From Sapria himalayana (Eukaryota > Streptophyta > Magnoliopsida > Malpighiales > Rafflesiaceae), in the NCBI GenBank assembly GCA_029783825.1, contig JAREIK010002450.1, forward strand, positions 3,031,022 to 3,095,021: 64,000 nucleotides of DNA, read 5' to 3'. The position numbers were made by a program, and so were the translations under genes. Within the stretch, counting starts at the first letter, position 1. Every line of letters begins with the position of its first letter. The notes beneath the pieces were generated by a model. That model had not been told where the DNA came from. It worked only from the letters and a program-made list of their open reading frames with translations, and did not search any database. This document shows, in pieces, positions 12,158 to 25,242 of this stretch.

Positions 12158-14422
12158 TGGTATCTGAGATAAGTTAACAAAAAAAAAATAAACACAAATA
12201 TTTTTTTCCAATGGTAGGGTAGCTTTGGTGATGGCAGAGGATGCGTGGCGGTGGTAGCACTTGGCATGTCGTGGCGGCAGTAGCAGGCACCCGTGGTGCT
12301 GGTAGCCAGCACCCGTGGTGGTGGCAGTAGCTGGAACACGTGGTGGTGGCAGTAGCTGGAACATGTGGTGGTGGCTGTAGCTGGAATACGTGGTGGTGGC
12401 AGTAGCCAGTGCATGTGGTGGTGGCAGTAGCCCGCGCATGTGGTGGTGGCAGTATCCGGTGCATGCGGTGGTGTCAGTTGTCAGCACACACGGTGGTAGC
12501 AAGAGAGATATTCATGGTGGTGACATGAGAGGAACATGAAGTTGGTGGCAACATGCACTTGCTATAGTATGCATGTTGTGTTGGAGCACAGTGGCGTGTA
12601 ATGATGCATGGTAGTCATGCGATGTACGGTGGCAAACTACAATGCACTATGGAATTTTTTGGAAGAAAACCCTAGCTAGGATCTAGGAGATTTGTAAAAA
12701 AAATTGGTATAATTTTTTTTTTGGAGGAATTATAAATTTGCAGCACAATATAAAGAAAGATTATTATATCTAAGTAGAGAGAGCAGAGCAATATCTTAGT
12801 GTATCCATTATAGGAGGATGAGCCATATAAGAGTCCACTACTGAATATTATATTTAGAAAAAAAATTGGGAGCTTTACAGAGTATTAAAAGATAGTGACT
12901 GTTAGAATCATCCAAGAATCCTCACATAATTTACCTACCATGACACTTACAATCATTAAAGAGAAATATAAACAACTCATCTTTAAGGTGATATTAGATT
13001 ATTTTCTTTTTGTAGGTTTTATTGGGTTTTTCACTTTTATTCTCTTTGTAGACTCTTTTATTATTAATATATGAGCTAATATTTATATTATTAGTAATTA
13101 TATCTCATTCATTATATATTTTTTATTATTCTAAAAATATTATTATAGCTAACTTAAAACATTCAAAAGTCATTTGGCATGTTAGTATATGTTTTGTCTT
13201 TGTTACTTTTATATCTTGCTAATTTTTATTGTTTTATTAGTTTATTTTTCTTTTAGTTGTCTTTTTAGATAATTTAATATTAATTTTATTTTTAGTTCTA
13301 TTATAATTTATTTGCAGAATTATAAGATTTTGAGAAAGATTTTATTTGGAATTGAACATGATATATTGTATGTTCTCTCTTCCATGATCAAATCTCCTTA
13401 TATATGTTTGAGTATGTTAGATATTTTAATTGTGTATTCTCATCATAGTTATTTATCATTAGCTAAGTTGATAATACTTTATCCTAGTCTTAAGGGTATT
13501 ATGATCTTAGAGTGTAAGACATTTCTATTAGGAAAACTTATCAGAGTTTTCTATCCTACATACTAATGTAGCTAAATATTTGGTGTGGAGTACCATGATA
13601 CTTGTGCTCCAATGAAAAAGATGATCTCGATATGATTTTTAATTTCTCTTGCTACATTACACAGTTGGATGATATATCAATTAGATATGAATAATATATT
13701 TTTCAATGGTGACTGTGAAGTGTATATATAGAAGTCACCTCGATTGAGCGATACAATCAGATAATAGATATAATTTATAGATTTCAAAAGACATTGTATA
13801 GTTTGATGTAGTCACTGAAAGTCTAGTTTGCAAGGTGTTCATCGACAGTCATCTTATTTGGGTTACATAAATATATTATTGATTATTTTTTTATTTTTTT
13901 GGAGGAGTCCTGATTGTAATATAATTTTGCTAATTATTTATGTGGATGATATTTTAATTAAGTGAGTTGATGAGTTGGGGATAATCTAACTCAAGGTGTA
14001 CCTTCAATTGTTTTGAAATTCAGTATATAACATAATTCATAACAATTGTGACAGTTACTTGCAAGATATTTTGGATGCCACATTTATTCGAGGAGAAAGA
14101 AATTCATATATCCATTCTTTACTCCTACTATTCATTATTGTGATAATCCAATAATATGACATATTTTCGTCAATTCAGTGTTTTATGATTGGACAAATTA
14201 CTTAAAATTAGATTATTTTATTTTCAAGGAGTTTAATGATGAGATTATTATTATAATATAAATTCAGACAATATAACAACTAGCTTATATCTTCACAATA
14301 ATCTTGAAGATGCCCCAACTTATATTTCTCTCATCAAAATTTAATGTTCTAAACCTTTATACCAGCTTGAGATGGGATGTTGTGGTTTACAGTTTTATAA
14401 TTTTTTGTTATTTTATGTATTT
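12158..14422 (+). pseudogene. Internal region of a decayed, internally deleted Copia element
   Basis: The region begins with the primer-binding site, continues through a 25-bp minisatellite leader, then parallels the Copia gag/protease zone near 12900-13560. Near 14020-14100 there is a RNase H-side segment that also occurs near 61100 and 62400. At about 2.3 kb it is much shorter than a full Copia interior, implying internal deletion. No frame stays open for a domain's length. Confidence 0.5.
12290..12505. repeat. 25-bp GC-rich minisatellite, about 9 units
   Basis: Units such as GTGGTGGTGGCAGTAGCTGG recur at 25-bp spacing (starts at 12315, 12340, 12365, 12390, 12415, 12440, 12465). The period is not a multiple of three, so the three reverse-strand frames cycle through the same His/Pro/Thr-rich pattern. 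It sits in the leader between primer-binding site and gag of the Copia element. Confidence 0.9.
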
Positions 14423-14547
14423 TGATGAAGGCACCCAACCTGCAAGTTGCTTGAATCCTATTTGTCCATTTTATTTAGGATTGTATAATAGTTTTAATTA
14501 GAGTAATTATGTTTTTTATTTATTATTTTATGGCAAAAAATTTAACA
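14423..14547 (+). repeat. Putative 3' LTR of the 12039 Copia element
   Basis: Starts TGATGAAGGCACCCAACC and ends AAAAAATTTAACA, resembling the family LTR (TGATGRARGCACCTRA) and roughly matching the 5' LTR at 12039. No matching 5-bp target duplication was found, so the pairing is tentative. Confidence 0.4.
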
Positions 14548-16121
14548 TTTATTCCTCAATGATTTTTTTTCATTCAAAAATTAAGTTTTGGCTGATAGGG
14601 AGTTTTTTGTTAGACCAGAGTTATGTCATCGAGTAATTCAGTTTATATGAAACAAATAGAGACTTGCTAAATAGACATTTCACCCTACACTTACTAGCAG
14701 TTGAGAAGATACTAGTCATAACAGAGACAAACACATGCAAATCTTAATTGATGAGTATTATTTTTAGAGAGAAAGCAGAAATCACTACAAATAATTGAAG
14801 GAGATAAGCCAATTAATAAAACCATCCAAGGGCCCTAACAGACTCATCCTGCCATAACCTCTATTGAATGAGGATATTCGAGTTTCCTTTTTTATGAGGT
14901 AGCAACATGTCTTTCCCGACCTTTAGGTATTATAGATCTTATGACTTATTATTTTGTTTATACTCTATATTATTGATTCATAAACTAATACTCATATTAC
15001 ATGTAATTATTCATTTTTTACGACCTTTTTACATGTTTCATGGATATTGTTATAACTATTGATTATTATTTGATTATTCGGTTAGTTTCTTTCTTGAGTT
15101 ATGTATTTAGTACTCATATCTAATTTTATTTTTTCTTTTGCTAATATTTATTTATGAGTAAAAAATTAAAAGTTTTCTTTAAGATTAGACTTGATAGATT
15201 ATATAACTTTTCTTCCAAGATATGATTTCTTACTATATGTATGAGTGTATTGAACGTTTTGTTTGTATATTCTTAATTTGGTCAATCATAACTAGAAAAA
15301 TTCAGAATTCTTTACTAGAGTTAGAAAATATTTCTACCCTAGGGAGTGATATGTATCAATTAGGAAAATATATTGAAACTTCCTATATAACATGTATGGA
15401 TGATGTAAGTAATGATTTATTTGATCTGATACACTTAAATATATTAAGACCTAATAGAGATGAGCCTCGAGAGGGATTCATGTATTTCTTTATAATTATT
15501 GTTAATTATTTTCAATTTACGTGAATATTTTTTTTATTCTAGATCATAATTTTTTTTGTGAAGTATTTCATAAAAAGTTAAAAAATCATTTAATATAAAT
15601 ATTAAAAAATATTTATATTGCATTAGAATATTTATCTTATAATTTCAATATTTATTATATGAATCACAAGATCATATACAGAATTTCATATAATAGCATA
15701 TGCCACACTCACATAATGAGATTTTAGAAGGAGAATAGAAATCTTGATGAGACAAAGCAGGCACTTCACTTTGATAAGGTTATTCTAAAATGTTTTTGAG
15801 AAGAACTAATATTAACTATAAATTATCTCATCAATTAGATATTCTCATTTGTTCATTCTTATCTTATGTCCTTTCAGGCGTGACATCCTAGATAGATAAT
15901 GTTTAGCCTATCTCATAAAATTTTAGAGTACTTGGTGTTGTTCACCATTGCTCACCAACATAGAACAAGATGACACTTAAAGTCCTTGAGAGTTGTCTTT
16001 ATTAGATACTTTTGTACAAAAAAATGGTATAAGTATATTTTATTAGAACCTAATAAGATATTAATGAATATTGATGTTATTTTTCTTGAACAAAACTTAT
16101 TTTTATAGTGAATCTAAGAAG
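14548..16121 (+). pseudogene. Copia polyprotein remnant, N-terminal half (protease to integrase)
   Basis: The protease site near 14970 reads YIIDS-stop-TNTHIT (family WIIDSGATSHMT), with the Gly codon changed to a stop. Near 15420 the integrase start FDLIHLNILRPNRDE matches FDLIHSDVWGPNR. Near 15660-15770 an HGIIH..CVDTP..NGV-like run ends in KENRNLDE. Near 15930 the RVFGCTCFVH phrase reads RVLGVVHHCS. The polyprotein then continues beyond the inserted hAT at 20034. Confidence 0.6.
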
Positions 16122-17029
16122 AATAAGAGTAGAGGTGTCAAACGGGACGAGATGAGACGAGTTGACCCATTTTTTTGAGCACGATCGTGCTTTCGTGTCT
16201 GGCCAGGCACGACACGGTTACTGTATCATGTCGTGCTTGGCCCGACACAGTTTATTCAAGCCATGCTCGACACGGCACGACAGCTTAGGGGTAAAAGTAT
16301 CGTGCCGGGTCATGCCCGTACGGGCCAAAACAAACCCGTACGGGTCTGGTTAAAAAAAATAAAATTTGTATATTTTTAAAAATTTTAAGTATTGTTTTAA
16401 AATATATATAAAGTATATATTATATTATATATAGATAAAGTTTAAAATATTAATTTGTAACTTGAAAATTATTAAAAGTTTAATGAATTACAAAGTTTAA
16501 TTTTTTTATTAAAAATTTATTAAATTACAAAATTTAAATTTGTAACTTGAAAATTGTTAAAAATTTGTTACTTGAAAATATTAATAAAGTTTATATTTTT
16601 TTATTATTTTTTAATATATTTAGATTATAATTTTTTAGAATTAAATTATATAGTTTTAAATGAAAAATTTTAACACAAAAATAATTAAACAAAAAATTGT
16701 GTTAAAAAACTTTACAAAATCACAAAAACAAAAGCAAATCAAATGTCCAATTGCCCAATAGATACCGAACCAAAGTAAATACAATGTAACGTAAATAAAA
16801 AAGCGTACAATTAATACAAAATAAAATATTGAAATCAAAAAGTAGAATCAAGAATAAATAACACAAATCAACTATGTTCGTGACCAGGAGACATCAAAAA
16901 TCAAAATCAAGTGGCAATTACAAATGATATGTGACATGGCGTGGTGTGACATTGGCAGTTGTCTTCAGGCAATGGGCAGGGGAAATCGTCAACCACGTCA
17001 ATTGTCAATCGACATATCATGAATCATGA

Positions 17030-19195
17030 GCATCATCAACCGCAACATCAAAATCACTATCATATGGATCATCATCATCAATAATCAACTCCCCCTCTTT
17101 CGCAGTCGATATAGTCCCTATCCCAGATCAAAATCACTATCATATGGATCATCATCATCAATAATCAACTCCCCCTCTTTCGCAGTCGATATAGTCCCTA
17201 TCCCAGATCCAGCACGATCCTGGATACTAAACCTCGAATCCTCTAAATCCTTCAAATAGGTCAATGCCTCAATAATATCTAGACGTAATCTTGATTTTCT
17301 ATTTGAAATTACGTTCACTGCAACAGAAAAAATAGACTCCGATGCTATGCACGACACCGGAAGAGTCAGTAAATTTCGTGCCATCCTAGATAGCACAGAA
17401 AATGAATACTCATATGATTTTTATAACTATAATATATCAAGATTCTTAGTATCAGAATGTGATAGGATTGAGCAGTAATTAGTATCTCAGCACCGAGAAA
17501 GCTCCCTCCTATCTGATGGTCCACCCCATTGTTTTTTCTTTGCAAACTGAATGGAAAAATCGTCATCTACAAAGAAGGTATTCAAGTCCATAATCATAGT
17601 CTCACTATTACTACTACTACTACTACTACTACCATACTTAGTATCATAGTATATGAATAGGTCAGGCAACGTCTCATGAATGAACTATTCAGGTGGGTCT
17701 TCCAGGTTCATGCACGATGAAATATAAGTCAGAGTGTTATATATCCTTTCCACATTAATCCTAGGGTCTATGCATGTAACGAGACAATAAAGAGATGAGA
17801 CGGTGGACCATTATTTTAAGCACTTAGTTTCCATCCATGCAACCATATGACTAAGTGTCGGGTCAGCTCGATACTTCTTAAATATGCTACTAATATTGTA
17901 TATGCACCTGAGTGTAATGCAAGTCGTGGGTGTATAAACTGACGAATATATATTCGTCGTATCATAAAAAATATTCAGGAATTTTATAAATGAAATTCTT
18001 GAAGCCCAGTCAGTGTCATTAATAATAAGTTCGTTACTCTTATTATTGACGTAGTCGGATATCACGTGTTCGTATCCAACACATGACTTCAATATCATTT
18101 ACGTGTAATTTCAACAGTATCTCACATCCGATTGGAATTTCTTCTTTTTAAGATTTGCAGACAAACAAAGACTACCAAATTTCTGTTGTCTACGAGGAGT
18201 GAATATATTTTAGTGCATTAATATATTATCCAACACGGGGGAACACACCTTCTTACCCGCTTGTACAATTAGGATAATTACGTGACACATGCATCTGACA
18301 TGTAAGATCTTTCTTAATGGTGCGTCTCTAATATTCCTAACAAATATGTTAATCACTACTCTATTATTAGATGCGTTATCGAATGTGATACTAAAAATTT
18401 TATTTTGAATTTTATATTCTCTAAAAATTTTTATCTTATACTCAAAAATGATCTGGTCATAATAAGGATGAAGAATCTCAGAGAATCCTAAAATTTTTAT
18501 ATTCATTGTTCAGTTAGAATATACATAGTGGCCGGTGAGACATGTACAAGATGATTTATCGTAATTTGTCCAGATATCGGACGTCACGGACACCACTCAA
18601 CTATATGCCATAAATTTATTAATTATTATTTGTTTTTCTAACTTATAAAATTTTAGTATTTCATTCCTAGATGTGGACTTAGGAATCCTACGATAAGCAG
18701 GCTGAAAATATGTCTACATGATGCGTACTACCCTTGGATCTTCCGAAAATCTGATCGAAAGACCTATCAATGTGATAAGTTTAGTGATGCCATCTCTATT
18801 CAACTCACTGTGGTATATGAAGGGAATAAACTTTGAGACTGAACTTGATTCATTCTCAAAAAATGCAATACTAAGTTGGGTTTGCCTAGGATCTAATGTA
18901 CCATATTTTTTGGTGCATAATTTGGCATGCCTCTTAAAGTGTCCAGTCTCAAACGAATTCATACAAGTTAAATTTCTTATACAATATTTGCATTGTGTTA
19001 TTTTTTCTTCCTCACCTCTAACATTTTTTTATTTTATTATATTAAAATAAGTCCAAACTATAGAAGTCTTCATAGTTTTTTATTTTTTAGATGTTAGGGT
19101 TGAGATGACTGGAGAAATCAAAGTTTCAGTAGTTTCAGATCTCGTGTAAAATTTTTATTTTATAAATTTAAATATGTTTTATTAGTATTTGTCTT
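17030..19195 (-). pseudogene. hAT transposase of element A, broken
   Basis: A BED-type zinc finger is visible at about 19050-18900 (CKYC ... GHFKRH). The first catalytic Asp sits in TSDIWT (near 18575), the second in FDNASNN (near 18370), and the catalytic Glu in ASESIFS (codon 17337-17339), followed by the C-terminal dimerisation region. All three acidic residues survive. The start codon, by comparison with element G, has changed from ATG to AAG at 19193-19195. Stops interrupt the frame, and a perfect 80-bp tandem duplication (17047-17126, 17127-17206) shifts the acidic C-terminal tail. The enzyme is almost certainly not made. Confidence 0.85.
17047..17206. repeat. Perfect 80-bp tandem duplication in transposase A
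   Basis: Two identical 80-bp copies lie head to tail, starting ATCAAAATCACTATCATATG. Because 80 is not a multiple of three, the transposase tail frame is disturbed. The absence of differences suggests a recent event. Confidence 0.95.
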
Positions 19196-20033
19196 TTTTT
19201 TGGATTTTTATTAAACATGAGGTAGAGCTTAGATGATAGCTTTTAGATTTTCGGATTAAAGAGAGAGACTAGAGAGTGATAGAGAGAAAGTAAACAAAAA
19301 AATTAAAATACCCAGTAAAGCAGTGAGGTAGATTACGTGCTCGGTGCATCACAGTCTAGTTTAAATTTCTAAATCCCAGTTGAGAGTCATGAAAAGCTGA
19401 GCCGAATAATGAAATCTCGAATCCCATAGATGGCAAAGAACAAGACTTTTGAGAGAATTTTGAGAGTGAGATTTGAGAATAAATGTTTATGAAAAACATA
19501 TAATTTATAGAGAGTTAGGGGGGATTTTATAGATAAAAAGATTTTTTTTTTTAAAAAAAAGTATTTTTTATGTTTTTTTTTAATTTTTTATTGAATTTTA
19601 GGGGGCAAAATATTGAGGGCAATCGGATTCTGCCCCCTAGCCGTTGGAGGCGAAATTTAATGGCTGATATTCCAATTTTTATTTTTTTAACCGTTGGAGG
19701 GGATTCGGGTTAGGTGGGACCGCGGGTCGGGTTGGATTGGAATCGGACCCGTGTCCGTGCGTTTTTCCTATCCGAACCGAATGGCGTTGGCGATGGGGTG
19801 GGGACATGGGGTGTGGGAGTATGTGGGACATGTTACATGCCGTGGGCCATGCCACAGGCCACCGAACCGTGCCAGGTCAAGCACGAGGCCTGGTTTGCCT
19901 TGGCATGATTGGTGCCGTGGCCGGGCACGGGCCCGAGCATGAGAAATTTTCGTGCAGGGCAAGCCCAGGCACGACTGAATCGTGCCGTGCCGGACCGGGC
20001 CGGCCCAGACCTGTTGACACTTCTAAATAAGGG

Positions 20034-21160
20034 TTCATAAGATATATATGGACTTATCTTTACCTACTCTTTTGTAGGCATGCTTGTACCTCCTGATATG
20101 ATAGAAAGTCAATCGTTGGCTACATAAAGTTGTTTCCAGATAGTAGTTCATGAGGAAAAATCCTCTTCGAATTCAATTGATATAGTAGTTCATGAGTCTA
20201 TTATAATTCATGCTCATGTTGAGTAGTAAACTTTGAGATTTGATCATATATGATATAAAGTATATATTAGGAGAATGAGATATATGCAGCTTGCTTAGAC
20301 TTTAGTGCAAAGATAACTCTATTACAAAGCTAGATGATCTTGTGAATATTCCCTTTGATATTGACCTTATGATTGACTCGAAAGGAATATAAGTACTTCG
20401 AATCATATTTTATAAGTATTGTCATTTACATATCTTTTTCTTTCTTTTACTTCGTTATGAAAGTACTAGCATGATCAAATTTCTTTCAGAGGTATATCTG
20501 ATCTAGGCTAACGCCAAGTCATTATGAAAGATATAGATGTCCTCTACTACAATGAGACTTAAAAATTAGTATTATGATGTTCGGGAATGTTTGTTTTTAG
20601 TTATAGTATTGGTTGTTGTGAAGACATGTTTAGATTTGATGATAGATCATCTTAATATGAGACTTTTAGCTAGTGAGTTCATTTAGATGCATGGTGTGAA
20701 TTATTAGGATAGTTACTCTATGATAGACAAAATGATATCTATATTCGTTCTTATTTTACTAGCATTATCTCACAAATCAATGATAGACCATCTAGACATG
20801 AAATATATATATTTTTTTACCTAACCTTGAGGAAGAGGTCTATATGGAGTTATCACCATGATTTAGAGTAACACAATCAGATATATTTTATAGATTTCTG
20901 AAGGCATTGTATGTCATGAAGTAATCATCGAGAATCTGGTTTATGAGATTTTTATAGATAGTCATATTTTTTGATTTACAAATGTATGTTATAAATTTTT
21001 CTTTGTTTTTATAGAGAAGTCTTGATGTCGGGACTATTTTGTACATTAAGTACATAGATTAGATTTTGATTTACTAAGATATCTTATTTTGTCACATGTG
21101 TTACGGGCTTGATACTATTATAAGAATTAAGATTTTTGGGTTGTTCCTTGGCAGATATTT
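20034..21160 (+). pseudogene. Copia polyprotein remnant, C-terminal part, right of hAT A
   Basis: This continues the Copia copy at 14548-16121. It contains the KGKRQ..-like linker (near 20375) and the reverse transcriptase start (near 20500-20600). The motif parallels EEVYMEQPP near 20830 (EEEVYMELSP-like reading) and YGLKQS near 20910 appears as a degraded YVMK-stop-SSR. Many stops are present. The right end is not defined by an LTR. Confidence 0.5.
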
Positions 21161-21290
21161 TTTTGATCCTCATTGAAATCTTTTGAATTATAGGTTAGGG
21201 GTTTGGCGTCATAAAGGAGACATGTTTTTGATCCTCATTGAAATCTTTTGAATTATAGGTTAGGGTTTTGGCTTTTTGAAGGAGACATGG
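21161..21290. repeat. 65-bp tandem duplication
   Basis: The phrase TTTTGATCCTCATTGAAATC and the following bases (through GGTTAGGG and GGAGACATG) occur at 21161 and 21226 with few differences. No gene is attached. Confidence 0.85.
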
Positions 21291-21439
21291 AGAATAGTCA
21301 AAATAGAAAAAAATTATTAAAAGGATTTTATTTTTCAAAATACAACATAAATCATTTCTGTAGCGTTTGAGGCATTCCACAAGTCGAGTGCTCTCAAATA
21401 ATAACAAAATGAAATAAAATTATTGAAAATAAACAAAAA

Positions 21440-21900
21440 CTCAATACCTTCTCTAAGTTGGGGCTAACTTATCACAAATACCTAGTTTGGAAGAGAAGAA
21501 AACAACTTGTTTTTTTCTGAAAATTTTCGTGAAGATGTTTGCAGTCTGATCACTAGTAAGAACATAAATTGGGTTGACCACAATGTGCTAGGCCATTTGG
21601 TTGTCAAAATAAAGTATCTTCAATATTTGAATTGGTAGGCAAAGCTCCTACAATAAGTGGTTGGTCTATTAGAGCTCATAAATAGCTGATGTCATAACCA
21701 TGTACTTTATTTTCATACTGAAACTCAAAATAATTATTTTTCTTTCTTTTCCAGTATATGAGGTTACCTACAAAAAAATGTAAAAATTTATTATAGATCT
21801 TATCTTTGTAATCGCATGAGCCTAACTAGGATATGAATACATATCTATCCGAATGTGCTCATAATCTTTAAATATAATTCCACATCATCAAGTTTTTTTT
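21440..21900 (-). pseudogene. Copia RNase H and C-terminus remnant
   Basis: The reverse strand reads LYFDNQMA (family LYCDNQAA), then a TSDQTANIFTK stretch (family SKEQLADILTK), and ends near 21450 with KLGICDKLAPT (family KLGICDIYAPT). Stops occur throughout. It lies in opposite orientation to the Copia copy on its left, so it is a separate insertion or fragment. Confidence 0.65.
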
Positions 21901-22949
21901 AATATACTGAATAATAATAAATATTACATCTATAAGAATATGTCCAAGTGAATATAGAAAATAATAAATTATACTGATAGTATAGATAATTTCCATGTTA
22001 GTTATTGTCAAATAGTTTAATTTTCTTACAATTATTTTATATCTAAGAGAATCAACAGACGAACTGATATTATTGATAACTCTATATCTAGATCATGTGG
22101 TATGTTAACAAGCTCACATCTTGATATATATAGATTGGATTAAATATTTAAAATATATCTTATACAAATTTGCTAGTATTTGTAGATAACTTACAAATAT
22201 AAGTTTGATAAACCTTTTGTAAATTGGAATGGGTTTAAGGACTTTAAGGGATTTGATTTAGGGGCTAAGAGTAATGATGTTCATCTATATGATAGAGGAA
22301 AAATTGGTGTTTTCCAACTACAACAAAAAGAAACTTAACCTGGATTTTAGGTCAAAGTTAGGATTTCTAAAATTGGGAATTTTGGGTTATGATTCAATTT
22401 TATTTAAGTATAAGAGATTGCTTTGAAATTGGCACTAAAATTTTGAAAAAATTAATTTGGAAATTAATTTTTCTAAATTAGAATTTTGAGAATTTGAGAA
22501 TTGTTTGAATTAAATATTTTAGTAAGAATTGAATTTGAAAATTTAATTTCTCAATTATAGATTCAATAATTTTAATGAGTTAGCCAAATTAGGTTTAATT
22601 TGTTTGGATTTGAATTGGAAATTCAATTCTTTAATTAGGGTATAGGATCGATCGAATCGAGTATATTTATATACCCAACCTTATGGGTTATTAGTAGGTG
22701 ATGACAAAGAAGAAGAGAATGGGGTATTTCAGTTTCAAAAGAGAAAGAGGAGGGGGTTTCACAATCCCTTTCGTAGTACTCACCTGAATGGATGCCCAAT
22801 ACCACAAAAATGCTTTGGAAAAACACAAAAAAAAAAGGGTGGGGCTTCACACGCCCGTCTAATGTTTATTGAATCTCACAAGCAAATTTTGGATCACTAA
22901 CAAAGAGAAAGCATACTTAAATTCTTTCCTTCACAATTTCAACTTGGAT
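21901..22949. other. Unclassified AT-rich region with a TATA-like box
   Basis: The first part is featureless. From about 22200 the sequence is more complex, with TTAAATT-type repeats. At 22661-22675 there is GTATATTTATATACC, a good TATA-box match, after a GATCGATCGAATCGAG stretch. It could be promoter-like DNA of an LTR or the 5' part of the hAT to its right, but I found no ends to prove either. Confidence 0.3.
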
Positions 22950-23212
22950 GATACAAAAAAAAGGGGGACAATGACAAGAAAGAAAAATAGAAAATTAGGG
23001 GTTAAATAGTTGGTCAACTTTTAGTTATTAAATCTCAAGAGCCATGATGCCCCTGCCAAAGCTTCTTGCTTGGGGAGAGGCACATCAACGCATAGTTATT
23101 AAATCTAGCTTGGAAATAAGCTTGCAACTTGATATGAAAGGTCAAATACTCTCATTTATATTTTCTATGATGATGTATTGGAATGAGGTATTTACAAATA
23201 AAGATAATTTTT

Positions 23213-23830
23213 TTTTGGAGGATTTAGAAATACAAAAAAATATATAAAATATCTTGAACATGTTAGGAAAGAATTGGAAGAGTATATGGTAGTCAATAAA
23301 ACTTGACAAAAATTAAATGTTTATTGAGAAAAATAATATGAATAAGAATTTATTTGGGTTTCAAGATGAAGATTACGAGGATGTTAATAGTAAAATGAGA
23401 TCAAAGGGTATTTATAGTGGTAGTAATGTTGGAGAAAATAATGATAATGGTAGTGGTCTGGAGAGATCAAAACAAAAAGGTGAAAATACTCTTATTTATA
23501 TTTTCTGTAATAAAATAATAAAATTTTTTATTTATAAATAAAAGTAATATTTTGCTGGAGGATTTAAAAATACAAAAAAACCATACAAATTATCCCGTAT
23601 ATGTTTAGAAAAAATTGAAAGAGTATTTGCTAGTTAAAGAAACTCAAAAAAGTCAGATGAGTTTTGAGAATAATAATATAAATGAAAATTTATTTGGGTT
23701 GCAAGATAAATATGACGAGAATGTGGATATTACTAGTAAATTAAGATCAAAAGGTATTTATAATTATGATAGTAATATAGGGGGGGAGTATTGATAATGG
23801 TAGTGGTTTATATAGATCAAGATAAAAAGA
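23213..23830 (+). repeat. Diverged tandem duplication of about 340 bp in the hAT transposase
   Basis: Both halves begin GGAGGATTTARAAATACAAAAAAA and contain AATTTATTTGGGTTKCAAGATRAA and RATCAAARGGTATTTATA. The copies differ at many positions, so the duplication is old. Confidence 0.75.
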
Positions 23831-24572
23831 TTTAATGAATCATTTTTTTATTTTTTATTCAAAAATAATTGTTAAAAATAGAAAAAAAAATATTCAGGCC
23901 ATTCTCAATAATTCTTATTAGAAAGCGACTAAGGAGAGAGTTGATTATTATTTTATAGATGAATGTATAATGCTGTAATTTTATTTAATACGATAAATTA
24001 TGCTAATTTTCAACTAATGTTTGAGATAATTGTCAATATGATTTGGAATATAAGAGACTAAGTTTTCATAATGTTAGAGTAACTAATCTAAAAAAGAATT
24101 TATTTTTTATAAAGAATTTGGTGATCATTTTATAGAATAGAAGTAAAATGAATATTTAATTATGTTGGATAGATAGACTGCTAGGAAGGAAAGAACATTG
24201 GTAAACTTCATAGTGAATTCTTTAAGAACAATTATGTTCATGAAATCTATCGATATTACTTCTATGATCAAGATGATAGATAATTTATTTGAATTAAGTG
24301 ATAAATATGTGAAAGAAGTTTGTTAAAAAAATGTTGATTATATTATAATATATAATGTTTCAAATCATGTGATGACAAATATTTATAATTTAATTTGAAA
24401 TTTTTAATTATTTATGTAAGTAATTACAAATTACTTTTTTATTCAATTAACATATTTATATTCTATCTAACTTTAATTTGTACAATAAGGTTGTTGGAAT
24501 TAAAAAATCTACATTTATTTTGGATGTCATGTGCTGCACATTGTCGTGCTACATATCAGGAAGACAATAAAG

Positions 24573-24576
<4 letters not shown>

Positions 24577-24609
<33 letters not shown>
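24577..24609. repeat. (AT)n microsatellite
   Basis: An uninterrupted AT run of about 33 bp inside the DUF659-type transposase remnant, next to the CAAHC segment. Confidence 0.95.
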
Positions 24610-24611
<2 letters not shown>

Positions 24612-24715
24612 AGACTATTTATAATAGAGTGAAATTGCTCAATATGATGAAATAATTTACAAAGAAAAAGGAGTTGTTGAGGCCTACAAAGACCCAGTTT
24701 GTCATAATCTTTATC

Positions 24716-25242
24716 TAGAGGTGTCAACCTGGCCGGGCTGGCCCGGCCTGGAACGAGGCATGACACGATTTGGTAGTGTCTGGACTGGTCCAGCACATAA
24801 ATTTCTTGTGCCTAGGCACGTGTCGTGCCCGACCACGGCACAATCATGCCGTGCCGAGGCCAACCAGGCCTCGTGCCGTGCCGGCTTGGGGTACCATGCC
24901 GAAACTAAATTTTTTTAAAATTAGGGTTACGGGGGTGCTGAAACCCTAATTTTTTAAAAAAACAGGGTTTCGGGCGTGCCCAAATCCTAATTTTTTTTTA
25001 AAATTAGGGGTTCGGCGCGACGGCGCGTGCTGAAATCCTAATTTTTTTTTAATTTAGGGTTCGGCCCAATTGGGACGAACCCGAGAGATCATGCCGTGGG
25101 CCCGTGCCGGGCTGAACTCCACAAAACCGTGCCAGGTCAGGCACGACACGGTACAGTAATCGTATCTGACCCGCCACGAAAGCATTGTCGGGCCTGAAAA
25201 AATTGCTCAGGCCAGCCAGATACCTCCCATTTGACACCTCTA
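24716..25242. mobile_element. Non-autonomous hAT element B with perfect target duplication
   Basis: This 527-bp element starts TAGAGGTGTCAACCTGGCC and ends CATTTGACACCTCTA. It is flanked by TCTTTATC at 24708-24715 and 25243-25250. The ends are GC-rich; the middle contains repeated CCCTAATTTTTTTAAAA blocks separated by short GC-rich segments. It has no transposase and must have been moved by a related element. Confidence 0.92.

Larger units (their letters stand above)
16130..20025 (-). mobile_element. hAT transposon A, 3.9 kb, inserted in Copia
   Basis: The element starts TAGAGGTGTCAAACGGGA and ends CTGTTGACACTTCTA, an inverted-repeat pair. It is flanked by AATAAGAG (16122-16129) and AATAAGGG (20026-20033), an 8-bp duplication with one difference. 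Both ends are GC-rich with CGTGCC/GGCACG words, while the interior is AT-rich. It carries a broken transposase on the reverse strand. The Copia integrase-tail frame resumes on the right side, so the insertion point inside Copia is clear. Confidence 0.9.

Noticed and set aside
12142..12502. Three reverse-strand frames of 90-116 codons with HHH/PPP/TTT patterns
   Set aside because: All are readings of one 25-bp minisatellite, and three overlapping frames with the same pattern argue against coding.
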